This document shows positions 17,043 through 25,654 of a stretch of DNA of 64,000 nt, in pieces. Made by a program: the position numbers and the translations under genes. Source of the DNA: Staphylococcus sp. M0911 (GTDB lineage: Bacteria; Bacillota; Bacilli; Staphylococcales; Staphylococcaceae). The notes below the pieces were generated by a model that saw only the letters and a program-made list of their open reading frames with translations, had not been told where the DNA came from and searched no databases. Numbering within the stretch: the stretch's first letter is position 1; each line of letters opens with the position of its first letter. The stretch lies in contig NZ_CP022881.1 in assembly GCF_003491325.1 (NCBI RefSeq), positions 496,001 to 560,000 of the forward strand, given 5' to 3'.

Positions 17043-17729
17043 CTATGGTTGTTGATTATTAGAGTTACCGGAACCATTAATGAGTTCATCAATTTTAGAT
17101 TTAATACTATCAAATTTAGTATTAATATCTTGTAGCATGCTATCTACTTTGTTTTGGTTCTCATTGTTTTGTTGTGCGGTATTTGCATTTTTTAATTTAT
17201 CGATTTGGTCTTGATAAAATTGTGTAAGTTTTGAATCTGCATTAGTTTCTTCTTTTTGTTTTAAGTTATTAATTTGTTGTTGTAATTGATTAATTTGAGT
17301 TTGACTATTTTTATTTTGTTTAATTTCGTTTTTAGCTGTATCCACTTGTTTATTAATATCGTCGTCTTGATTTTCGACTTCTTTTTTATAGTTTTGAGAG
17401 ACGTTAGGATCGTTATTTACTTTGTTATTGTTGTGATTTAACACTGCTCTCGTTACGAAAATAGCCACGATAATTAATAATATAACGATAATAGCGATTA
17501 ACCATTTTTTAGATTTACGTGTTTTTTGGTTTTCTTCTTGTAACTCTTGTTCTCTTCTATAATCTCTACCATTGTAATAGCGTTCAGGGTGTTGTTCAGG
17601 ATCGTTAAATTCATTATGATCACGATATTGACTTTGATTTCTGTATTCACGTTCTTCACTTTGGCTACGATGATTTTGGTATTGGTCATCATAACGATAC
17701 GATTCTTTATACTTATCAGTTCTCTTCAT
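17043..17729 (-). CDS. Single-pass membrane protein with coiled-coil, Asn/Gln-rich extracellular part
   Basis: A 228-residue protein. The cytosolic N-terminus (residues 1-72) is very rich in Tyr, Arg, Gln, Glu and Asn. One membrane helix (KKWLIAIIVILLIIVAIFVTRAV, about residues 74-96) is followed by an extracellular Asn/Gln/Lys-rich region with heptad-like QTQINQLQQQINNLKQKEE coiled coil. No known catalytic domain is seen. The ATG at 17729 follows GAGGTG by 6 bases. A GTG three codons earlier overlaps that site and is unlikely. A cell-envelope structural or divisome-associated role is possible but unproven. Confidence 0.75.
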   Translation of the reverse strand: MKRTDKYKESYRYDDQYQNHRSQSEEREYRNQSQYRDHNEFNDPEQHPERYYNGRDYRREQELQEENQKTRKSKKWLIAIIVILLIIVAIFVTRAVLNHNNNKVNNDPNVSQNYKKEVENQDDDINKQVDTAKNEIKQNKNSQTQINQLQQQINNLKQKEETNADSKLTQFYQDQIDKLKNANTAQQNNENQNKVDSMLQDINTKFDSIKSKIDELINGSGNSNNQQP

Positions 17730-17762
17730 TTCATTCACCTCATCATTATTGGGTTAGTTTAT

Positions 17763-18911
17763 TTATGAATCAAAAGACATGTTTAATTTTAATAAACGGG
17801 CGATATTGTGTGCAGTTTGACTTAAAAGGGTAGGTCCATTATCCAGTGCGTATTGTAGATCCATAGGTTGATTCATGATACTAAAGACACTATCTATACC
17901 GTGATCATAGACTGCTTCGTATCGCTCGCCCAAACTACCACCAATGGCTATAACAGGTAGATTGAATTGCTTAGCAACTTGAGCAACACCCATTGGCGTT
18001 TTACCGTAAATCGTTTGGGAATCTAATTTGCCTTCACCTGTTATGACTAAATCTGCATCTATAATTCTAGATTGGAAATGTGTTTCTTCTAAAACGATAT
18101 CAATACCTTTAGATAACTGGGCATCTAAGAAAGCTAATAAAGCAGTGCCCATGCCACCAGCTGCGCCAGCACCAGGTATGTCTTTAACATCTTTATCTAG
18201 TTGTAATTTTATCTTATCATGATAATGGCAAAGCGCGGTATCCAACTTTGGTATCATCTTTGCTGTGGCGCCTTTTTGTGGGCCATATATCATGGTTGCA
18301 CCATTCTCACCTAATAATGGATTAGTCACATCACAAGCTACGCTCATATCGATGTTTTTAAATTTTGAATTTAACTGAGTGGTATCAATAGTTTGTATAT
18401 CAAGTAGATGTAATCCACCAGGTTCAATTGAGTGACCATTGCTATCTAAAAACTTTACGCCTAATGCTTGTAACATGCCTACACCGCCATCATTCGTAGC
18501 ACTACCGCCAATACCAAGTATAATTTTTTGGGCACCTAGCTCTAAAGCATGATTAATAAGTTGGCCAGTGCCGAAAGTAGTGGTTTTCAACGGATTTCGT
18601 TCTTCCTTAGTTAATAAATCAAGACCAGATGCAGCGGCCATTTCTATTATTGCTATCTTTTGAGATGATGCGTAAGCATATTTTGCGGTAATGTCTCGGT
18701 ATAGCGGATCTTTTACGGTTGTAGCTATTGTCTTAGCATTTAATGCCTCCATTAAGGCTTCAGTTGTACCTTCGCCACCATCAGCCATAGGAATTAAATC
18801 ATATTCAACAGTTGAGGGTAATATTTTGGAAAATCCTTCTTGTATCGCTTCTGCTGTTTCTCGAGCTGACATGCTTTCTTTAAATGAATCTGGTGCGATG
18901 ACTATTTTCAT
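17763..18911 (-). CDS. glxK: Glycerate kinase
   Basis: A 382-residue protein of the GlxK/GarK family, which phosphorylates D-glycerate with ATP. N-terminal MKIVIAPDSFKESMSA and PMADGGEGT are the family signature. GIGGSATNDGGVGMLQALG and GAGAAGGMGTAL form the nucleotide and substrate loops, and TGEGKLDSQT is near the C-terminus. ATG 18911 is chosen because AGGAAG lies just upstream and homologues begin at MKIVIAPDSF. It lies 34 bases upstream of the membrane stalk gene on the same strand and may be co-transcribed with it. Confidence 0.93.
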   Translation of the reverse strand: MKIVIAPDSFKESMSARETAEAIQEGFSKILPSTVEYDLIPMADGGEGTTEALMEALNAKTIATTVKDPLYRDITAKYAYASSQKIAIIEMAAASGLDLLTKEERNPLKTTTFGTGQLINHALELGAQKIILGIGGSATNDGGVGMLQALGVKFLDSNGHSIEPGGLHLLDIQTIDTTQLNSKFKNIDMSVACDVTNPLLGENGATMIYGPQKGATAKMIPKLDTALCHYHDKIKLQLDKDVKDIPGAGAAGGMGTALLAFLDAQLSKGIDIVLEETHFQSRIIDADLVITGEGKLDSQTIYGKTPMGVAQVAKQFNLPVIAIGGSLGERYEAVYDHGIDSVFSIMNQPMDLQYALDNGPTLLSQTAHNIARLLKLNMSFDS

Positions 18912-19100
18912 TGGTCGACACTTCCTCATCGATTTGATTATCTTTATTGTAAAAGAGTCGACTTGAAAACAAAAGGCAAAACATTTTCAGTGGCATATTC
19001 ATCAAGGATGAAAGATACAACATTAATTATGGAAAATATATTTTATAATAGTATAATAATATAGCGTAATATTTATATAGGTAAGGTGAACAACTTAGAC

Positions 19101-20612
19101 ATGAACAACAAGATCAACTTTAAATTGAATGAATTCTACGTATGGTGTACCTTCATTTTTCTTTTTTATTTATTAATTAGTATTCTAACGCCTTTAGCAG
19201 TTAATGATTTCAAATGGGCAATCGCACATAATTTAACGGTATATAAAGGGTTGATTGAATACACAAATGGTAGATATTTAGATAACTTATTAGAGTTAAT
19301 AGCAATGAAAATGAGTGTGTTACGATATCTAATCTATGCTGGTGTATCTTTGGGCATGATTTATTTATTAACAATGATGACAGGCAAATATCAACGTAGA
19401 ATTTATATCGTCATTGCGTTTATTCTCATATTAATGATGCCAAGAATCATTTATAGAGATACATATGGTAACTTCGCAGGTTTCTTTAGTAATGTGCCTA
19501 GTACAATGTTATCGATATTAATATTATTTGTAGTTGTAGTATCAATATACAAATGGGAAGAACTTAATGCTACGTGGTTAAGTTTATTTTTAATATCCAC
19601 GCTGTTAGGTCAATTATTTGTTGAGAATTTAACACTTTATAATATGCTAATTTTGATTATTGGGAATGTCATCTTTTGCATTAAACATCGACATATCAAT
19701 TATTATTTAATTATGGGCTTTATGCTGAGCTTAATAGGTGGTATGCTCATGTTTATCAATCCAATATATATTAGTATATATAGAGGTGGGAACGAATATT
19801 TACGCTTCTCAGATAATCAAGGTTTGAAACATAAGATATTACATACAATATTTAAGGAATTACCGGAATATATTTTCTTTAATCAATATTTAATATTAAC
19901 CTTGATTGCATTGATAATGATTTATTTATTGTTTAAAAATGCCTTTTTCAATCATTGGATATTACGTTGGAAAGTAGTTTTAGTCATTAGTATCGCTATT
20001 TTGCCTTTCTATAAATTCTTTATATATGATTTTCTTCAATTTTATAAATTAAAAGGATCACTAAGTGTCGCTTTATTAAATTTTATGATTTGTGGATGGT
20101 TCTACATTGCGTTGTTTATCGCAACTTATGTGATTTTTAAAACACAGTTGGTGAGAATGTTAGGTTATTATACACTTGGATCTATATTATTAGTCACAGT
20201 GCCATTGTTATTAGTATCTCCAATAACGCCAGGTAACTTCTATACTAATTATGTGTTATGGGTATTGTATTTACTATTATTAATGACTCAATGCAGTGTA
20301 AATATGAAATCAATACTTATTGGATTAAGAACGCTAGCATTAGGATTATCTATGATATTCATAGTAATCTTTGGTATGATATATTTTACTCATATACAAC
20401 GGTTACATTCGATTGAACATCAATTAGATACACAACATATTAAACATGTGGTTGTACTGGAGAAGTTACCATTTGAAAATATGCTTAATAAAGTAACACC
20501 TAGCGATGATATACAACACAATTTATTTAAAATATATTATGATATACCACAGAATATTAAATTAAAAATTGTACCGTATGGTTCAAACATGGCAAAACTT
20601 GAAGGAGATTAA
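19101..20612 (+). CDS. Polytopic membrane protein, possible membrane glycosyltransferase (GT-C-like)
   Basis: A protein of about 503 residues with 11-12 hydrophobic helices and a short hydrophilic C-terminus. A large loop after helix 1 contains NDFKWAIAHNLTVYKGLIEYTNGRYLDNLLELIAMK, with acidic residues placed as in GT-C membrane glycosyltransferases or the DUF6056/GtrC-like proteins. The stop is 2 bases before the start of a GtrA-family gene, so the two are coupled. Together they resemble a lipid-linked sugar flippase/transferase module for teichoic acid or glycolipid decoration, which is inference. The start is either GTG 19086 or ATG 19101. The latter has AAGGTG at better distance. Confidence 0.7.
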   Translation: MNNKINFKLNEFYVWCTFIFLFYLLISILTPLAVNDFKWAIAHNLTVYKGLIEYTNGRYLDNLLELIAMKMSVLRYLIYAGVSLGMIYLLTMMTGKYQRRIYIVIAFILILMMPRIIYRDTYGNFAGFFSNVPSTMLSILILFVVVVSIYKWEELNATWLSLFLISTLLGQLFVENLTLYNMLILIIGNVIFCIKHRHINYYLIMGFMLSLIGGMLMFINPIYISIYRGGNEYLRFSDNQGLKHKILHTIFKELPEYIFFNQYLILTLIALIMIYLLFKNAFFNHWILRWKVVLVISIAILPFYKFFIYDFLQFYKLKGSLSVALLNFMICGWFYIALFIATYVIFKTQLVRMLGYYTLGSILLVTVPLLLVSPITPGNFYTNYVLWVLYLLLLMTQCSVNMKSILIGLRTLALGLSMIFIVIFGMIYFTHIQRLHSIEHQLDTQHIKHVVVLEKLPFENMLNKVTPSDDIQHNLFKIYYDIPQNIKLKIVPYGSNMAKLEGD

Positions 20613-20614
20613 GT

Positions 20615-20995
20615 ATGAAATTGACTCAAACACACTATGAGATAATTAAATTTATTATCGTAGGTGGGGTGAATACATTTAATTATTATGTGGTGTATTT
20701 ACTTTTACTAAAACTTTTAAATGTAAATTATTTAGTTAGTCATATTACTGGCTTTTTAGTTAGCTTTATTATTTCTTACTATTTGAATTGTTACTTTGTT
20801 TATAAAGTGAAACCTACACTACGTAAATTTATTAGTTTCCCTTTAACACAAGTTGTTAATATGGGAATGCAGACCGTATTGTTATACGTATTTGTGCAGT
20901 GGTTAAATATACCTTCAGAAATTGCACCTTTCGCTGGCTTGATCATTACAATACCGGTCACATTCATATTGTCAAAATGGATTTTAAAAGATTGA
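20615..20995 (+). CDS. GtrA family membrane protein
   Basis: A 126-residue protein with four membrane helices and the GtrA signature: IIKFIIVGGVNTFNYYVVYLLL at the N-terminus, FLVSFIISYYLNCYFVYK in the middle, and the terminal FAGLIITIPVTFILSKWILK. GtrA proteins take part in moving undecaprenyl-phosphate sugars across the membrane. GGAGATT precedes the ATG, and the gene starts 2 bases after the preceding stop. Confidence 0.87.
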   Translation: MKLTQTHYEIIKFIIVGGVNTFNYYVVYLLLLKLLNVNYLVSHITGFLVSFIISYYLNCYFVYKVKPTLRKFISFPLTQVVNMGMQTVLLYVFVQWLNIPSEIAPFAGLIITIPVTFILSKWILKD

Positions 20996-21039
20996 CGTTT
21001 GAGTCATCTTCATTATATAAAGCAGGTATAATATTGTAA

Positions 21040-21079
21040 TCTCGCAGATGAACAGTGATGATCGTTTGCGAGACTTTTT
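21040..21079 (+). terminator. Terminator after gtrA-like gene
   Basis: TCTCGCA / TGCGAGA stem with imperfect extension inside the loop (GATGA/TGATC), followed by CTTTTTC. Confidence 0.65.
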
Positions 21080-21277
21080 CATATGTTCAAATATAATATG
21101 AAGAATTGAATTGCAAAAGTACTTTTATTCTTAGCGATAAGCAGGTTATTTTTTAGGCAAATCTAAAAAAATAATTAGCTTAATTATATAAAAAATATAG
21201 AAATTAAAAAACGTTGTAAAAACATTTTTTATGATTCATACTATGATTACTAAAGGAAATCAAGGTGGTCTATTGTC

Positions 21278-22180
21278 ATGTCTCAAAATGAAAATTTGAA
21301 AATCGCACAACGTGGGGCATATTTAAGTTTAGTTGTTTATGTCATCCTTTCAGTAGCTAAATACGTGACAGGATTCATATATAATTCGGCAGCAGTTAGA
21401 GCGGATGCATTGAACAATATGACGGATATTGTGGTTTCTATTGCTGTGATTGTTGGGCTGAAAATTTCTATTAAACCAGCAGATAAAAATCATCCGTATG
21501 GTCATTTAAAGTCTGAAAATATCTCAACATTATTAGTATCATTTATTATTATGTTTGTGGGTATACAAGTTGTCATTGAAAATGCACCTCGATTATTAAC
21601 CCATGATAAACATGTGCCAAGTCCTGTTACTATTCTAGTTAGTATTATTAGTGGTCTCATAATGCTTGGTGTTTATGTCATTAATCATAGATTAGCCAAA
21701 AAAACAAATAGTAGTTCTTTAAAATCTGCAGCTAAAGATAACCTGTCAGATAGCTTAGTTAGTATCGGTACTGCAGTAGGTTTGGTATTTACACAAATCG
21801 GATTTCCTATTATTGATATTGTTTTAGCGACAATACTAGGTTTATTAATCATTTACACAGGCTTTGGAATATTTAAAGAATCCATCTTTACATTAAGTGA
21901 TGGTTTTAATGAGAAGGATTTAGAAGAATATCGAAATGATATTTTAGAAGTGGATGACGTGCTTGACGTTCGAAGTATTAAAGGACGTTATCATGGCAGT
22001 AGTATCTTTTTAGATGTGACCATTGTAGTTGAACCTAATTTATCTATTAATGAAGCACATTTAATTTGTGATAAAGTTGAATCACATCTTCACGAGATAG
22101 GAATATCATCTGTATATGTACATCCTGAACCGAAAATAGATGAAGCTATTGAAAATGAAATACATCAATCAAATCAATAG
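21278..22180 (+). CDS. mntE: Cation diffusion facilitator, probable Mn2+ exporter
   Basis: A 300-residue CDF protein with six helices (about residues 12-205) and a C-terminal ferredoxin-like cytosolic domain. The transport-site motifs are N-x-x-x-D in helix 2 (RADALNNMTD) and D-x-x-x-D in helix 5 (AAKDNLSDS). The N-D-D-D combination is the one described for manganese-exporting MntE, whereas zinc exporters use H/D-D-H-D. HPYGHLKSEN follows helix 2. S. aureus has a homologous MntE. AGGTGG precedes the ATG by about 11 bases. Confidence 0.82.
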   Translation: MSQNENLKIAQRGAYLSLVVYVILSVAKYVTGFIYNSAAVRADALNNMTDIVVSIAVIVGLKISIKPADKNHPYGHLKSENISTLLVSFIIMFVGIQVVIENAPRLLTHDKHVPSPVTILVSIISGLIMLGVYVINHRLAKKTNSSSLKSAAKDNLSDSLVSIGTAVGLVFTQIGFPIIDIVLATILGLLIIYTGFGIFKESIFTLSDGFNEKDLEEYRNDILEVDDVLDVRSIKGRYHGSSIFLDVTIVVEPNLSINEAHLICDKVESHLHEIGISSVYVHPEPKIDEAIENEIHQSNQ

Positions 22181-22191
22181 AATAATATAGT

Positions 22192-22236
22192 AAAAGCGTC
22201 GAATAGAATCGATTAAGGTTCTATTCGACGCTTTTT
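22192..22236. terminator. Bidirectional terminator
   Basis: AAAAGCGTCGAATAGAA / TTCTATTCGACGCTTTT 17-bp stem flanked by T-runs on both strands. Confidence 0.9.
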
Positions 22237-22249
22237 TAATATTTAAATC

Positions 22250-22630
22250 TTACCAATAGCCGTTAGCTTCTCTGAATGAAATAGCTTTATCGATTGAGCC
22301 GTAACGTTCTTTGGCATAATTAATCATACCTTTAGTTTGGTTTTCAACGGAACCATAACCCCAAGATTGGTTCGTTTGACCTAAACCATGATATTGTCCA
22401 TTTGATGCATTAGGATTACCACCTGATTCTGGCATAACAATGCTATCCCACAATGCTTTAGTACCGTCTGCGTCTATGAATTCTTGATAAACACTATTTG
22501 TAGATTCATTACTTTCTGAATAATTTTGTTGTGATGATTGGTTGTTTTCAGCTGCATGAGCTTGATGTGCTTCCATGCCTGTAGCACCTATAGAAATTGT
22601 AGCGATAATTGCTAAAATAGATTTTTTCAT
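22250..22630 (-). CDS. Short IsaA/SceD-like secreted lytic transglycosylase-domain protein
   Basis: A 126-residue exported protein. The signal peptide ends in AHAAE (cleavage after about residue 27), then a short Asn/Gln/Ser-rich linker. The C-terminal transglycosylase-like domain has ALWDSIVMPESGGNPNA (catalytic Glu in PESGG), YHGLGQTNQSWG and GMINYAKERYGSIDKAISFREANGYW, as in IsaA and SceD. IsaA and SceD are around 230 residues, so this is a compact relative with little linker. It probably acts on peptidoglycan glycan strands. AAAGGAG sets the start. Confidence 0.85.
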   Translation of the reverse strand: MKKSILAIIATISIGATGMEAHQAHAAENNQSSQQNYSESNESTNSVYQEFIDADGTKALWDSIVMPESGGNPNASNGQYHGLGQTNQSWGYGSVENQTKGMINYAKERYGSIDKAISFREANGYW

Positions 22631-22982
22631 TATAGTTAACTCCTTTAGTTAGTGTAAATCATTCGACTTAAAGTGATATCTCCCAAAGATATGAGTCTGA
22701 ATGTATTGCATACTATAACATCTCAATTGATTGCGTAGGTTACATGAAAATAAAAAGATGATGACACACATGTTAGTGAGAATACATTCATTGCAATAAA
22801 AATAAAAATATGTCAAAAAATTACAACATAAGAGCAAATGTAAATGATTGAAATTCTATATGGTAGTTCTATAATGAAGATATAAATTTAATGAATCGAT
22901 TTATTAAACGAGTTTTTAATTGAATATACATATCAACTATCCTTCAAGATAGTTTGTTATATAAATAGGAAGGTGTTAAATG

Positions 22983-23669
22983 ATGCCAAAATTAATTTTA
23001 TGTCGTCACGGTCAAAGTGAATGGAATGCGAAAAATTTATTTACAGGATGGGCAGATGTTAACTTATCTGAGCAAGGTATTGAAGAAGCAACTGCAGCAG
23101 GTAAGAAAGTATTAGAGAATCAGTTAGAGATAGATGTTGCCTTCACTTCATTATTAACACGCGCATTGGAAACAACGCAGTATATCTTAGCACAATCAAA
23201 ACAACAATGGATACCAGTATATAAAAGCTGGCGCTTAAATGAACGTCACTATGGTGCGTTGCAAGGATTAAATAAAGATGATGCAAGACAACAATTTGGT
23301 GAAGAACAAGTTCATCAATGGCGCCGTTCTTACGATATTCAACCACCTGCAGAAAGTGAAGAACAACGTAATGAATATTTGAAAAACAGAAGATATCGTC
23401 ATTTAGATCATCGAATGATGCCATACTCTGAAAGCTTGAAAGATACATTAGAACGTGTAGTTCCAATTTGGACTGACCAAATTTCTCAACATTTATTAGA
23501 TGATAAAACGGTATTAGTTTCAGCACATGGTAATTCAATCCGAGCATTAATTAAGTACTTAGAAAATGTATCAGATGAAGATATTATCGGTTATGAAATT
23601 AAAACAGGGGCGCCATTAGTCTATGAATTAACAGATGAATTAGAAGTTAAAGACAAATACTATTTATAA
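22983..23669 (+). CDS. gpmA: 2,3-bisphosphoglycerate-dependent phosphoglycerate mutase
   Basis: A 228-residue histidine-phosphatase-superfamily mutase that interconverts 3- and 2-phosphoglycerate in glycolysis. The catalytic LCRHGQSEWN phosphohistidine motif is near the N-terminus. TRALETT, RLNERHYGALQG and VLVSAHGNSIRAL (second catalytic His) follow in order. The second of two adjacent ATGs is taken, since homologues begin MPKLILCRHGQ; AGGAAGGTG serves either. Staphylococci also use a cofactor-independent GpmI in the glycolytic operon. Confidence 0.95.
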   Translation: MPKLILCRHGQSEWNAKNLFTGWADVNLSEQGIEEATAAGKKVLENQLEIDVAFTSLLTRALETTQYILAQSKQQWIPVYKSWRLNERHYGALQGLNKDDARQQFGEEQVHQWRRSYDIQPPAESEEQRNEYLKNRRYRHLDHRMMPYSESLKDTLERVVPIWTDQISQHLLDDKTVLVSAHGNSIRALIKYLENVSDEDIIGYEIKTGAPLVYELTDELEVKDKYYL

Positions 23670-23678
23670 TCAAAAAAT

Positions 23679-23721
23679 AAAAGGTCACTTGTTGATGGTT
23701 GCATCAATAGGTGACCTTTTT
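23679..23721. terminator. Bidirectional terminator
   Basis: AAAAGGTCAC / GTGACCTTTT stem, with inner TTGATG/CATCAA pairing, and T-runs on both strands. It can serve gpmA (+) and the small basic gene (-). Confidence 0.87.
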
Positions 23722-23826
23722 GTGGAGTAATATTAATGTGGATTAATGATGTCTAGCAATATGATGATTTGCATCAAATGAAAGTATCATATCTCTTGTA
23801 AATGTATATATAGAAATAGGAAAGTA

Positions 23827-23931
23827 TTACTTTGCTCTTTTATGTTGTTTGATAATTTTTAAAGAACGTTTTCTTGTTTTAATATTGGGACTGTGCAAAT
23901 TACGGCGTGCAGTTTGTACATCTGTTTTCAT
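23827..23931 (-). CDS. 34-residue basic protein behind a Zur box
   Basis: A short frame with a perfect AAGGAGG 7 bases before its ATG. It encodes a 34-residue, very basic peptide with the central motif SPNIKTRKRSLKIIKQHKR, no Cys or membrane helix, and one His in each half. About 40% of residues are Lys/Arg/His. A 21-bp Zur-type palindrome lies 51 bases upstream. Small proteins with a SPNIKTRKR-like block occur in other Firmicutes and, from memory, some are labelled putative metal-homeostasis proteins. Function is unproven. The gene shares the gpmA terminator. Confidence 0.72.
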   Translation of the reverse strand: MKTDVQTARRNLHSPNIKTRKRSLKIIKQHKRAK

Positions 23932-23982
23932 AATATGACCTCCTTTATCTGTTTATATTATGGCGTAAAGATTCTAAAATGT

Positions 23983-24003
23983 AAATAGTAATTATTACGA
24001 TTT
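23983..24003 (-). promoter_or_regulatory. Zur box upstream of the 34-aa gene
   Basis: On the minus strand this reads A followed by AATCGTAATAATTACTATTT. The 20-mer is identical to the one at 30705-30724 upstream of adcA and closely fits the staphylococcal Zur consensus (AAATCGTAAT-N-ATTACGATTT). It lies between the 34-aa gene and the divergent MFS gene. Confidence 0.75.
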
Positions 24004-24100
24004 GTAGAATTGGGACTTTTTGAACTTAAAAAATGCATATTACATTCAATAACTGTATAATGACCAGATAAATGAAAAAGGAAAGTAGGGAGGAGTATCA

Positions 24101-25537
24101 GTGACGCTTAGAGCAAAATTAGTAATGATGATTACGATGTTATTAGGCGGTTTCTTTGGTTTGTTAAATGAAACATTACTAACAACAGCTTTACCTAGTA
24201 TTATGAAAGATTTCAACATTGAATATTCACAAGTACAATGGCTGACAACAGCCTTTTTATTAACTAATGGGGTAGTGATTCCATTATCAGCATTATTTAT
24301 CCAACGTTATACGACAAGACAGGTTTTTTTAGTTGGTATTTTTATATTCTTCTTAGGAACAATGTTAGGTGGATTTAGTCCTAATTTTACTATTTTATTA
24401 ATAGCTAGAATTATTCAAGCATTAGGTTCAGGTATCATGATGTCCCTCATGATGACAACCATCTTGAATATATTTGAGCCACATGAACGTGGTAAATATA
24501 TGGGGATGTTTGGTTTAGTTATTGGACTTGCGCCAGCTATTGGACCAACATTATCAGGCTATTTAGTTGAGTATTTAAATTGGAGATCACTATTCCATGT
24601 AGTTGCTCCTATTGCTGCAATCACATTTATCATTGCACTATTTACAGTGAAAAATGTGGGCGAAACAATCAAAGTACCTATTGATATCATGTCTATCATT
24701 TTATCTGTCTTAGGATTTGGTGGTTTGTTATATGGAACAAGTTCAATTTCTCACGACGGTTGGAATGATCCTCTCGTTCTAACTACTATTATTGGCGGTG
24801 TGATACTTGTTGCCTTATTTATCTGGAGACAATCTAAACTTGAAACACCATTATTAAACTTTAGTGTGTTTAAAAACACTCAATTTACTATCGGTATATT
24901 AATTATGGCAGTCACAATGGTTTCTATGATTGGTTCTGAAACAGTATTACCTATGTTTGTTCAAAATCTATTAAACCGTACGCCTTTAGACTCTGGATTG
25001 ATTTTATTACCTGGTGCCATTGTTATGGCGATTATGTCATTCGCTTCAGGTGGACTTTATGAAAAATTCGGTGCCAAACCTTTAGCGCTTATCGGTATGA
25101 TGATTGTAATTATTACCACAGGTTATTTTGTCATTATGGATGAAAATACAAGTTCAGTGATGTTAGCTACCGTTTATGGCATACGTATGATTGGTATTGC
25201 TTTAGGTTTAATGCCTGTGATGACACATACAATGAACCAATTAACATATGAAATGAATGCACATGGTTCATCTATGACTAATACAGTACAACAAATTGCA
25301 GGATCAATTGGTACAGCTATTTTAATTACTATTTTAACGCAAGCAAGTAAGCACTATTCACCAGATATGAGTAATTATGATGGTATGAAACGTAGCGAAA
25401 TGTTAGGACAAATTAAAATAGATACATTATTACATGGTTATCATGCTGGTTTCTTATTTGCAGTTATAATTACAGTTGTGAGCTTCTTATGCTCATTTAT
25501 GTTAAAGAAAAATACAAAATCGACAGAAGAACAATAG
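24101..25537 (+). CDS. DHA2 family (14-TMS) multidrug efflux MFS transporter
   Basis: A 478-residue transporter with 14 predicted helices. LNETLLTTALPSIMKDF in helix 1 and the motif-C segment MGMFGLVIGLAPAIGPTLSGYLVEYLNWRSLF in helix 5 identify the DHA2/EmrB group of drug:H+ antiporters. The GTG start follows AGGGAGGAG. A -10 TATAAT is at 24056-24061, without a clear -35. Substrates are unknown. It lies next to tcyABC but is probably transcribed separately. Confidence 0.88.
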   Translation: MTLRAKLVMMITMLLGGFFGLLNETLLTTALPSIMKDFNIEYSQVQWLTTAFLLTNGVVIPLSALFIQRYTTRQVFLVGIFIFFLGTMLGGFSPNFTILLIARIIQALGSGIMMSLMMTTILNIFEPHERGKYMGMFGLVIGLAPAIGPTLSGYLVEYLNWRSLFHVVAPIAAITFIIALFTVKNVGETIKVPIDIMSIILSVLGFGGLLYGTSSISHDGWNDPLVLTTIIGGVILVALFIWRQSKLETPLLNFSVFKNTQFTIGILIMAVTMVSMIGSETVLPMFVQNLLNRTPLDSGLILLPGAIVMAIMSFASGGLYEKFGAKPLALIGMMIVIITTGYFVIMDENTSSVMLATVYGIRMIGIALGLMPVMTHTMNQLTYEMNAHGSSMTNTVQQIAGSIGTAILITILTQASKHYSPDMSNYDGMKRSEMLGQIKIDTLLHGYHAGFLFAVIITVVSFLCSFMLKKNTKSTEEQ

Positions 25538-25580
25538 CTCATCAGAGTTGTGATGACAGTCAAAAGCCAGTAACTAGTTA

Positions 25581-25630
25581 TTGACTTACCACCCATTAAG
25601 GATTAAAATGTTTTTATTCCGATTAGAATA
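25581..25630 (+). promoter_or_regulatory. tcyABC promoter with candidate CymR site
   Basis: TTGACT (25581-25586), 17 bp, TAAAAT (25604-25609). Right downstream, 25615-25630 reads TATTCCGATTAGAATA, an imperfect palindrome in a position to repress. tcyABC is a CymR target in S. aureus, so this is a candidate CymR operator. Confidence 0.55.
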
Positions 25631-25654
25631 ATAAGATTAAGGGAGAATAGTTTA

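Noticed and set aside
22640..22860. WalR (WalKR) binding site before the IsaA-like gene
   Set aside because: TGTAAT followed by a T-run and GACATA gives only one good half-site; the second half fails the TGTWAH pattern.
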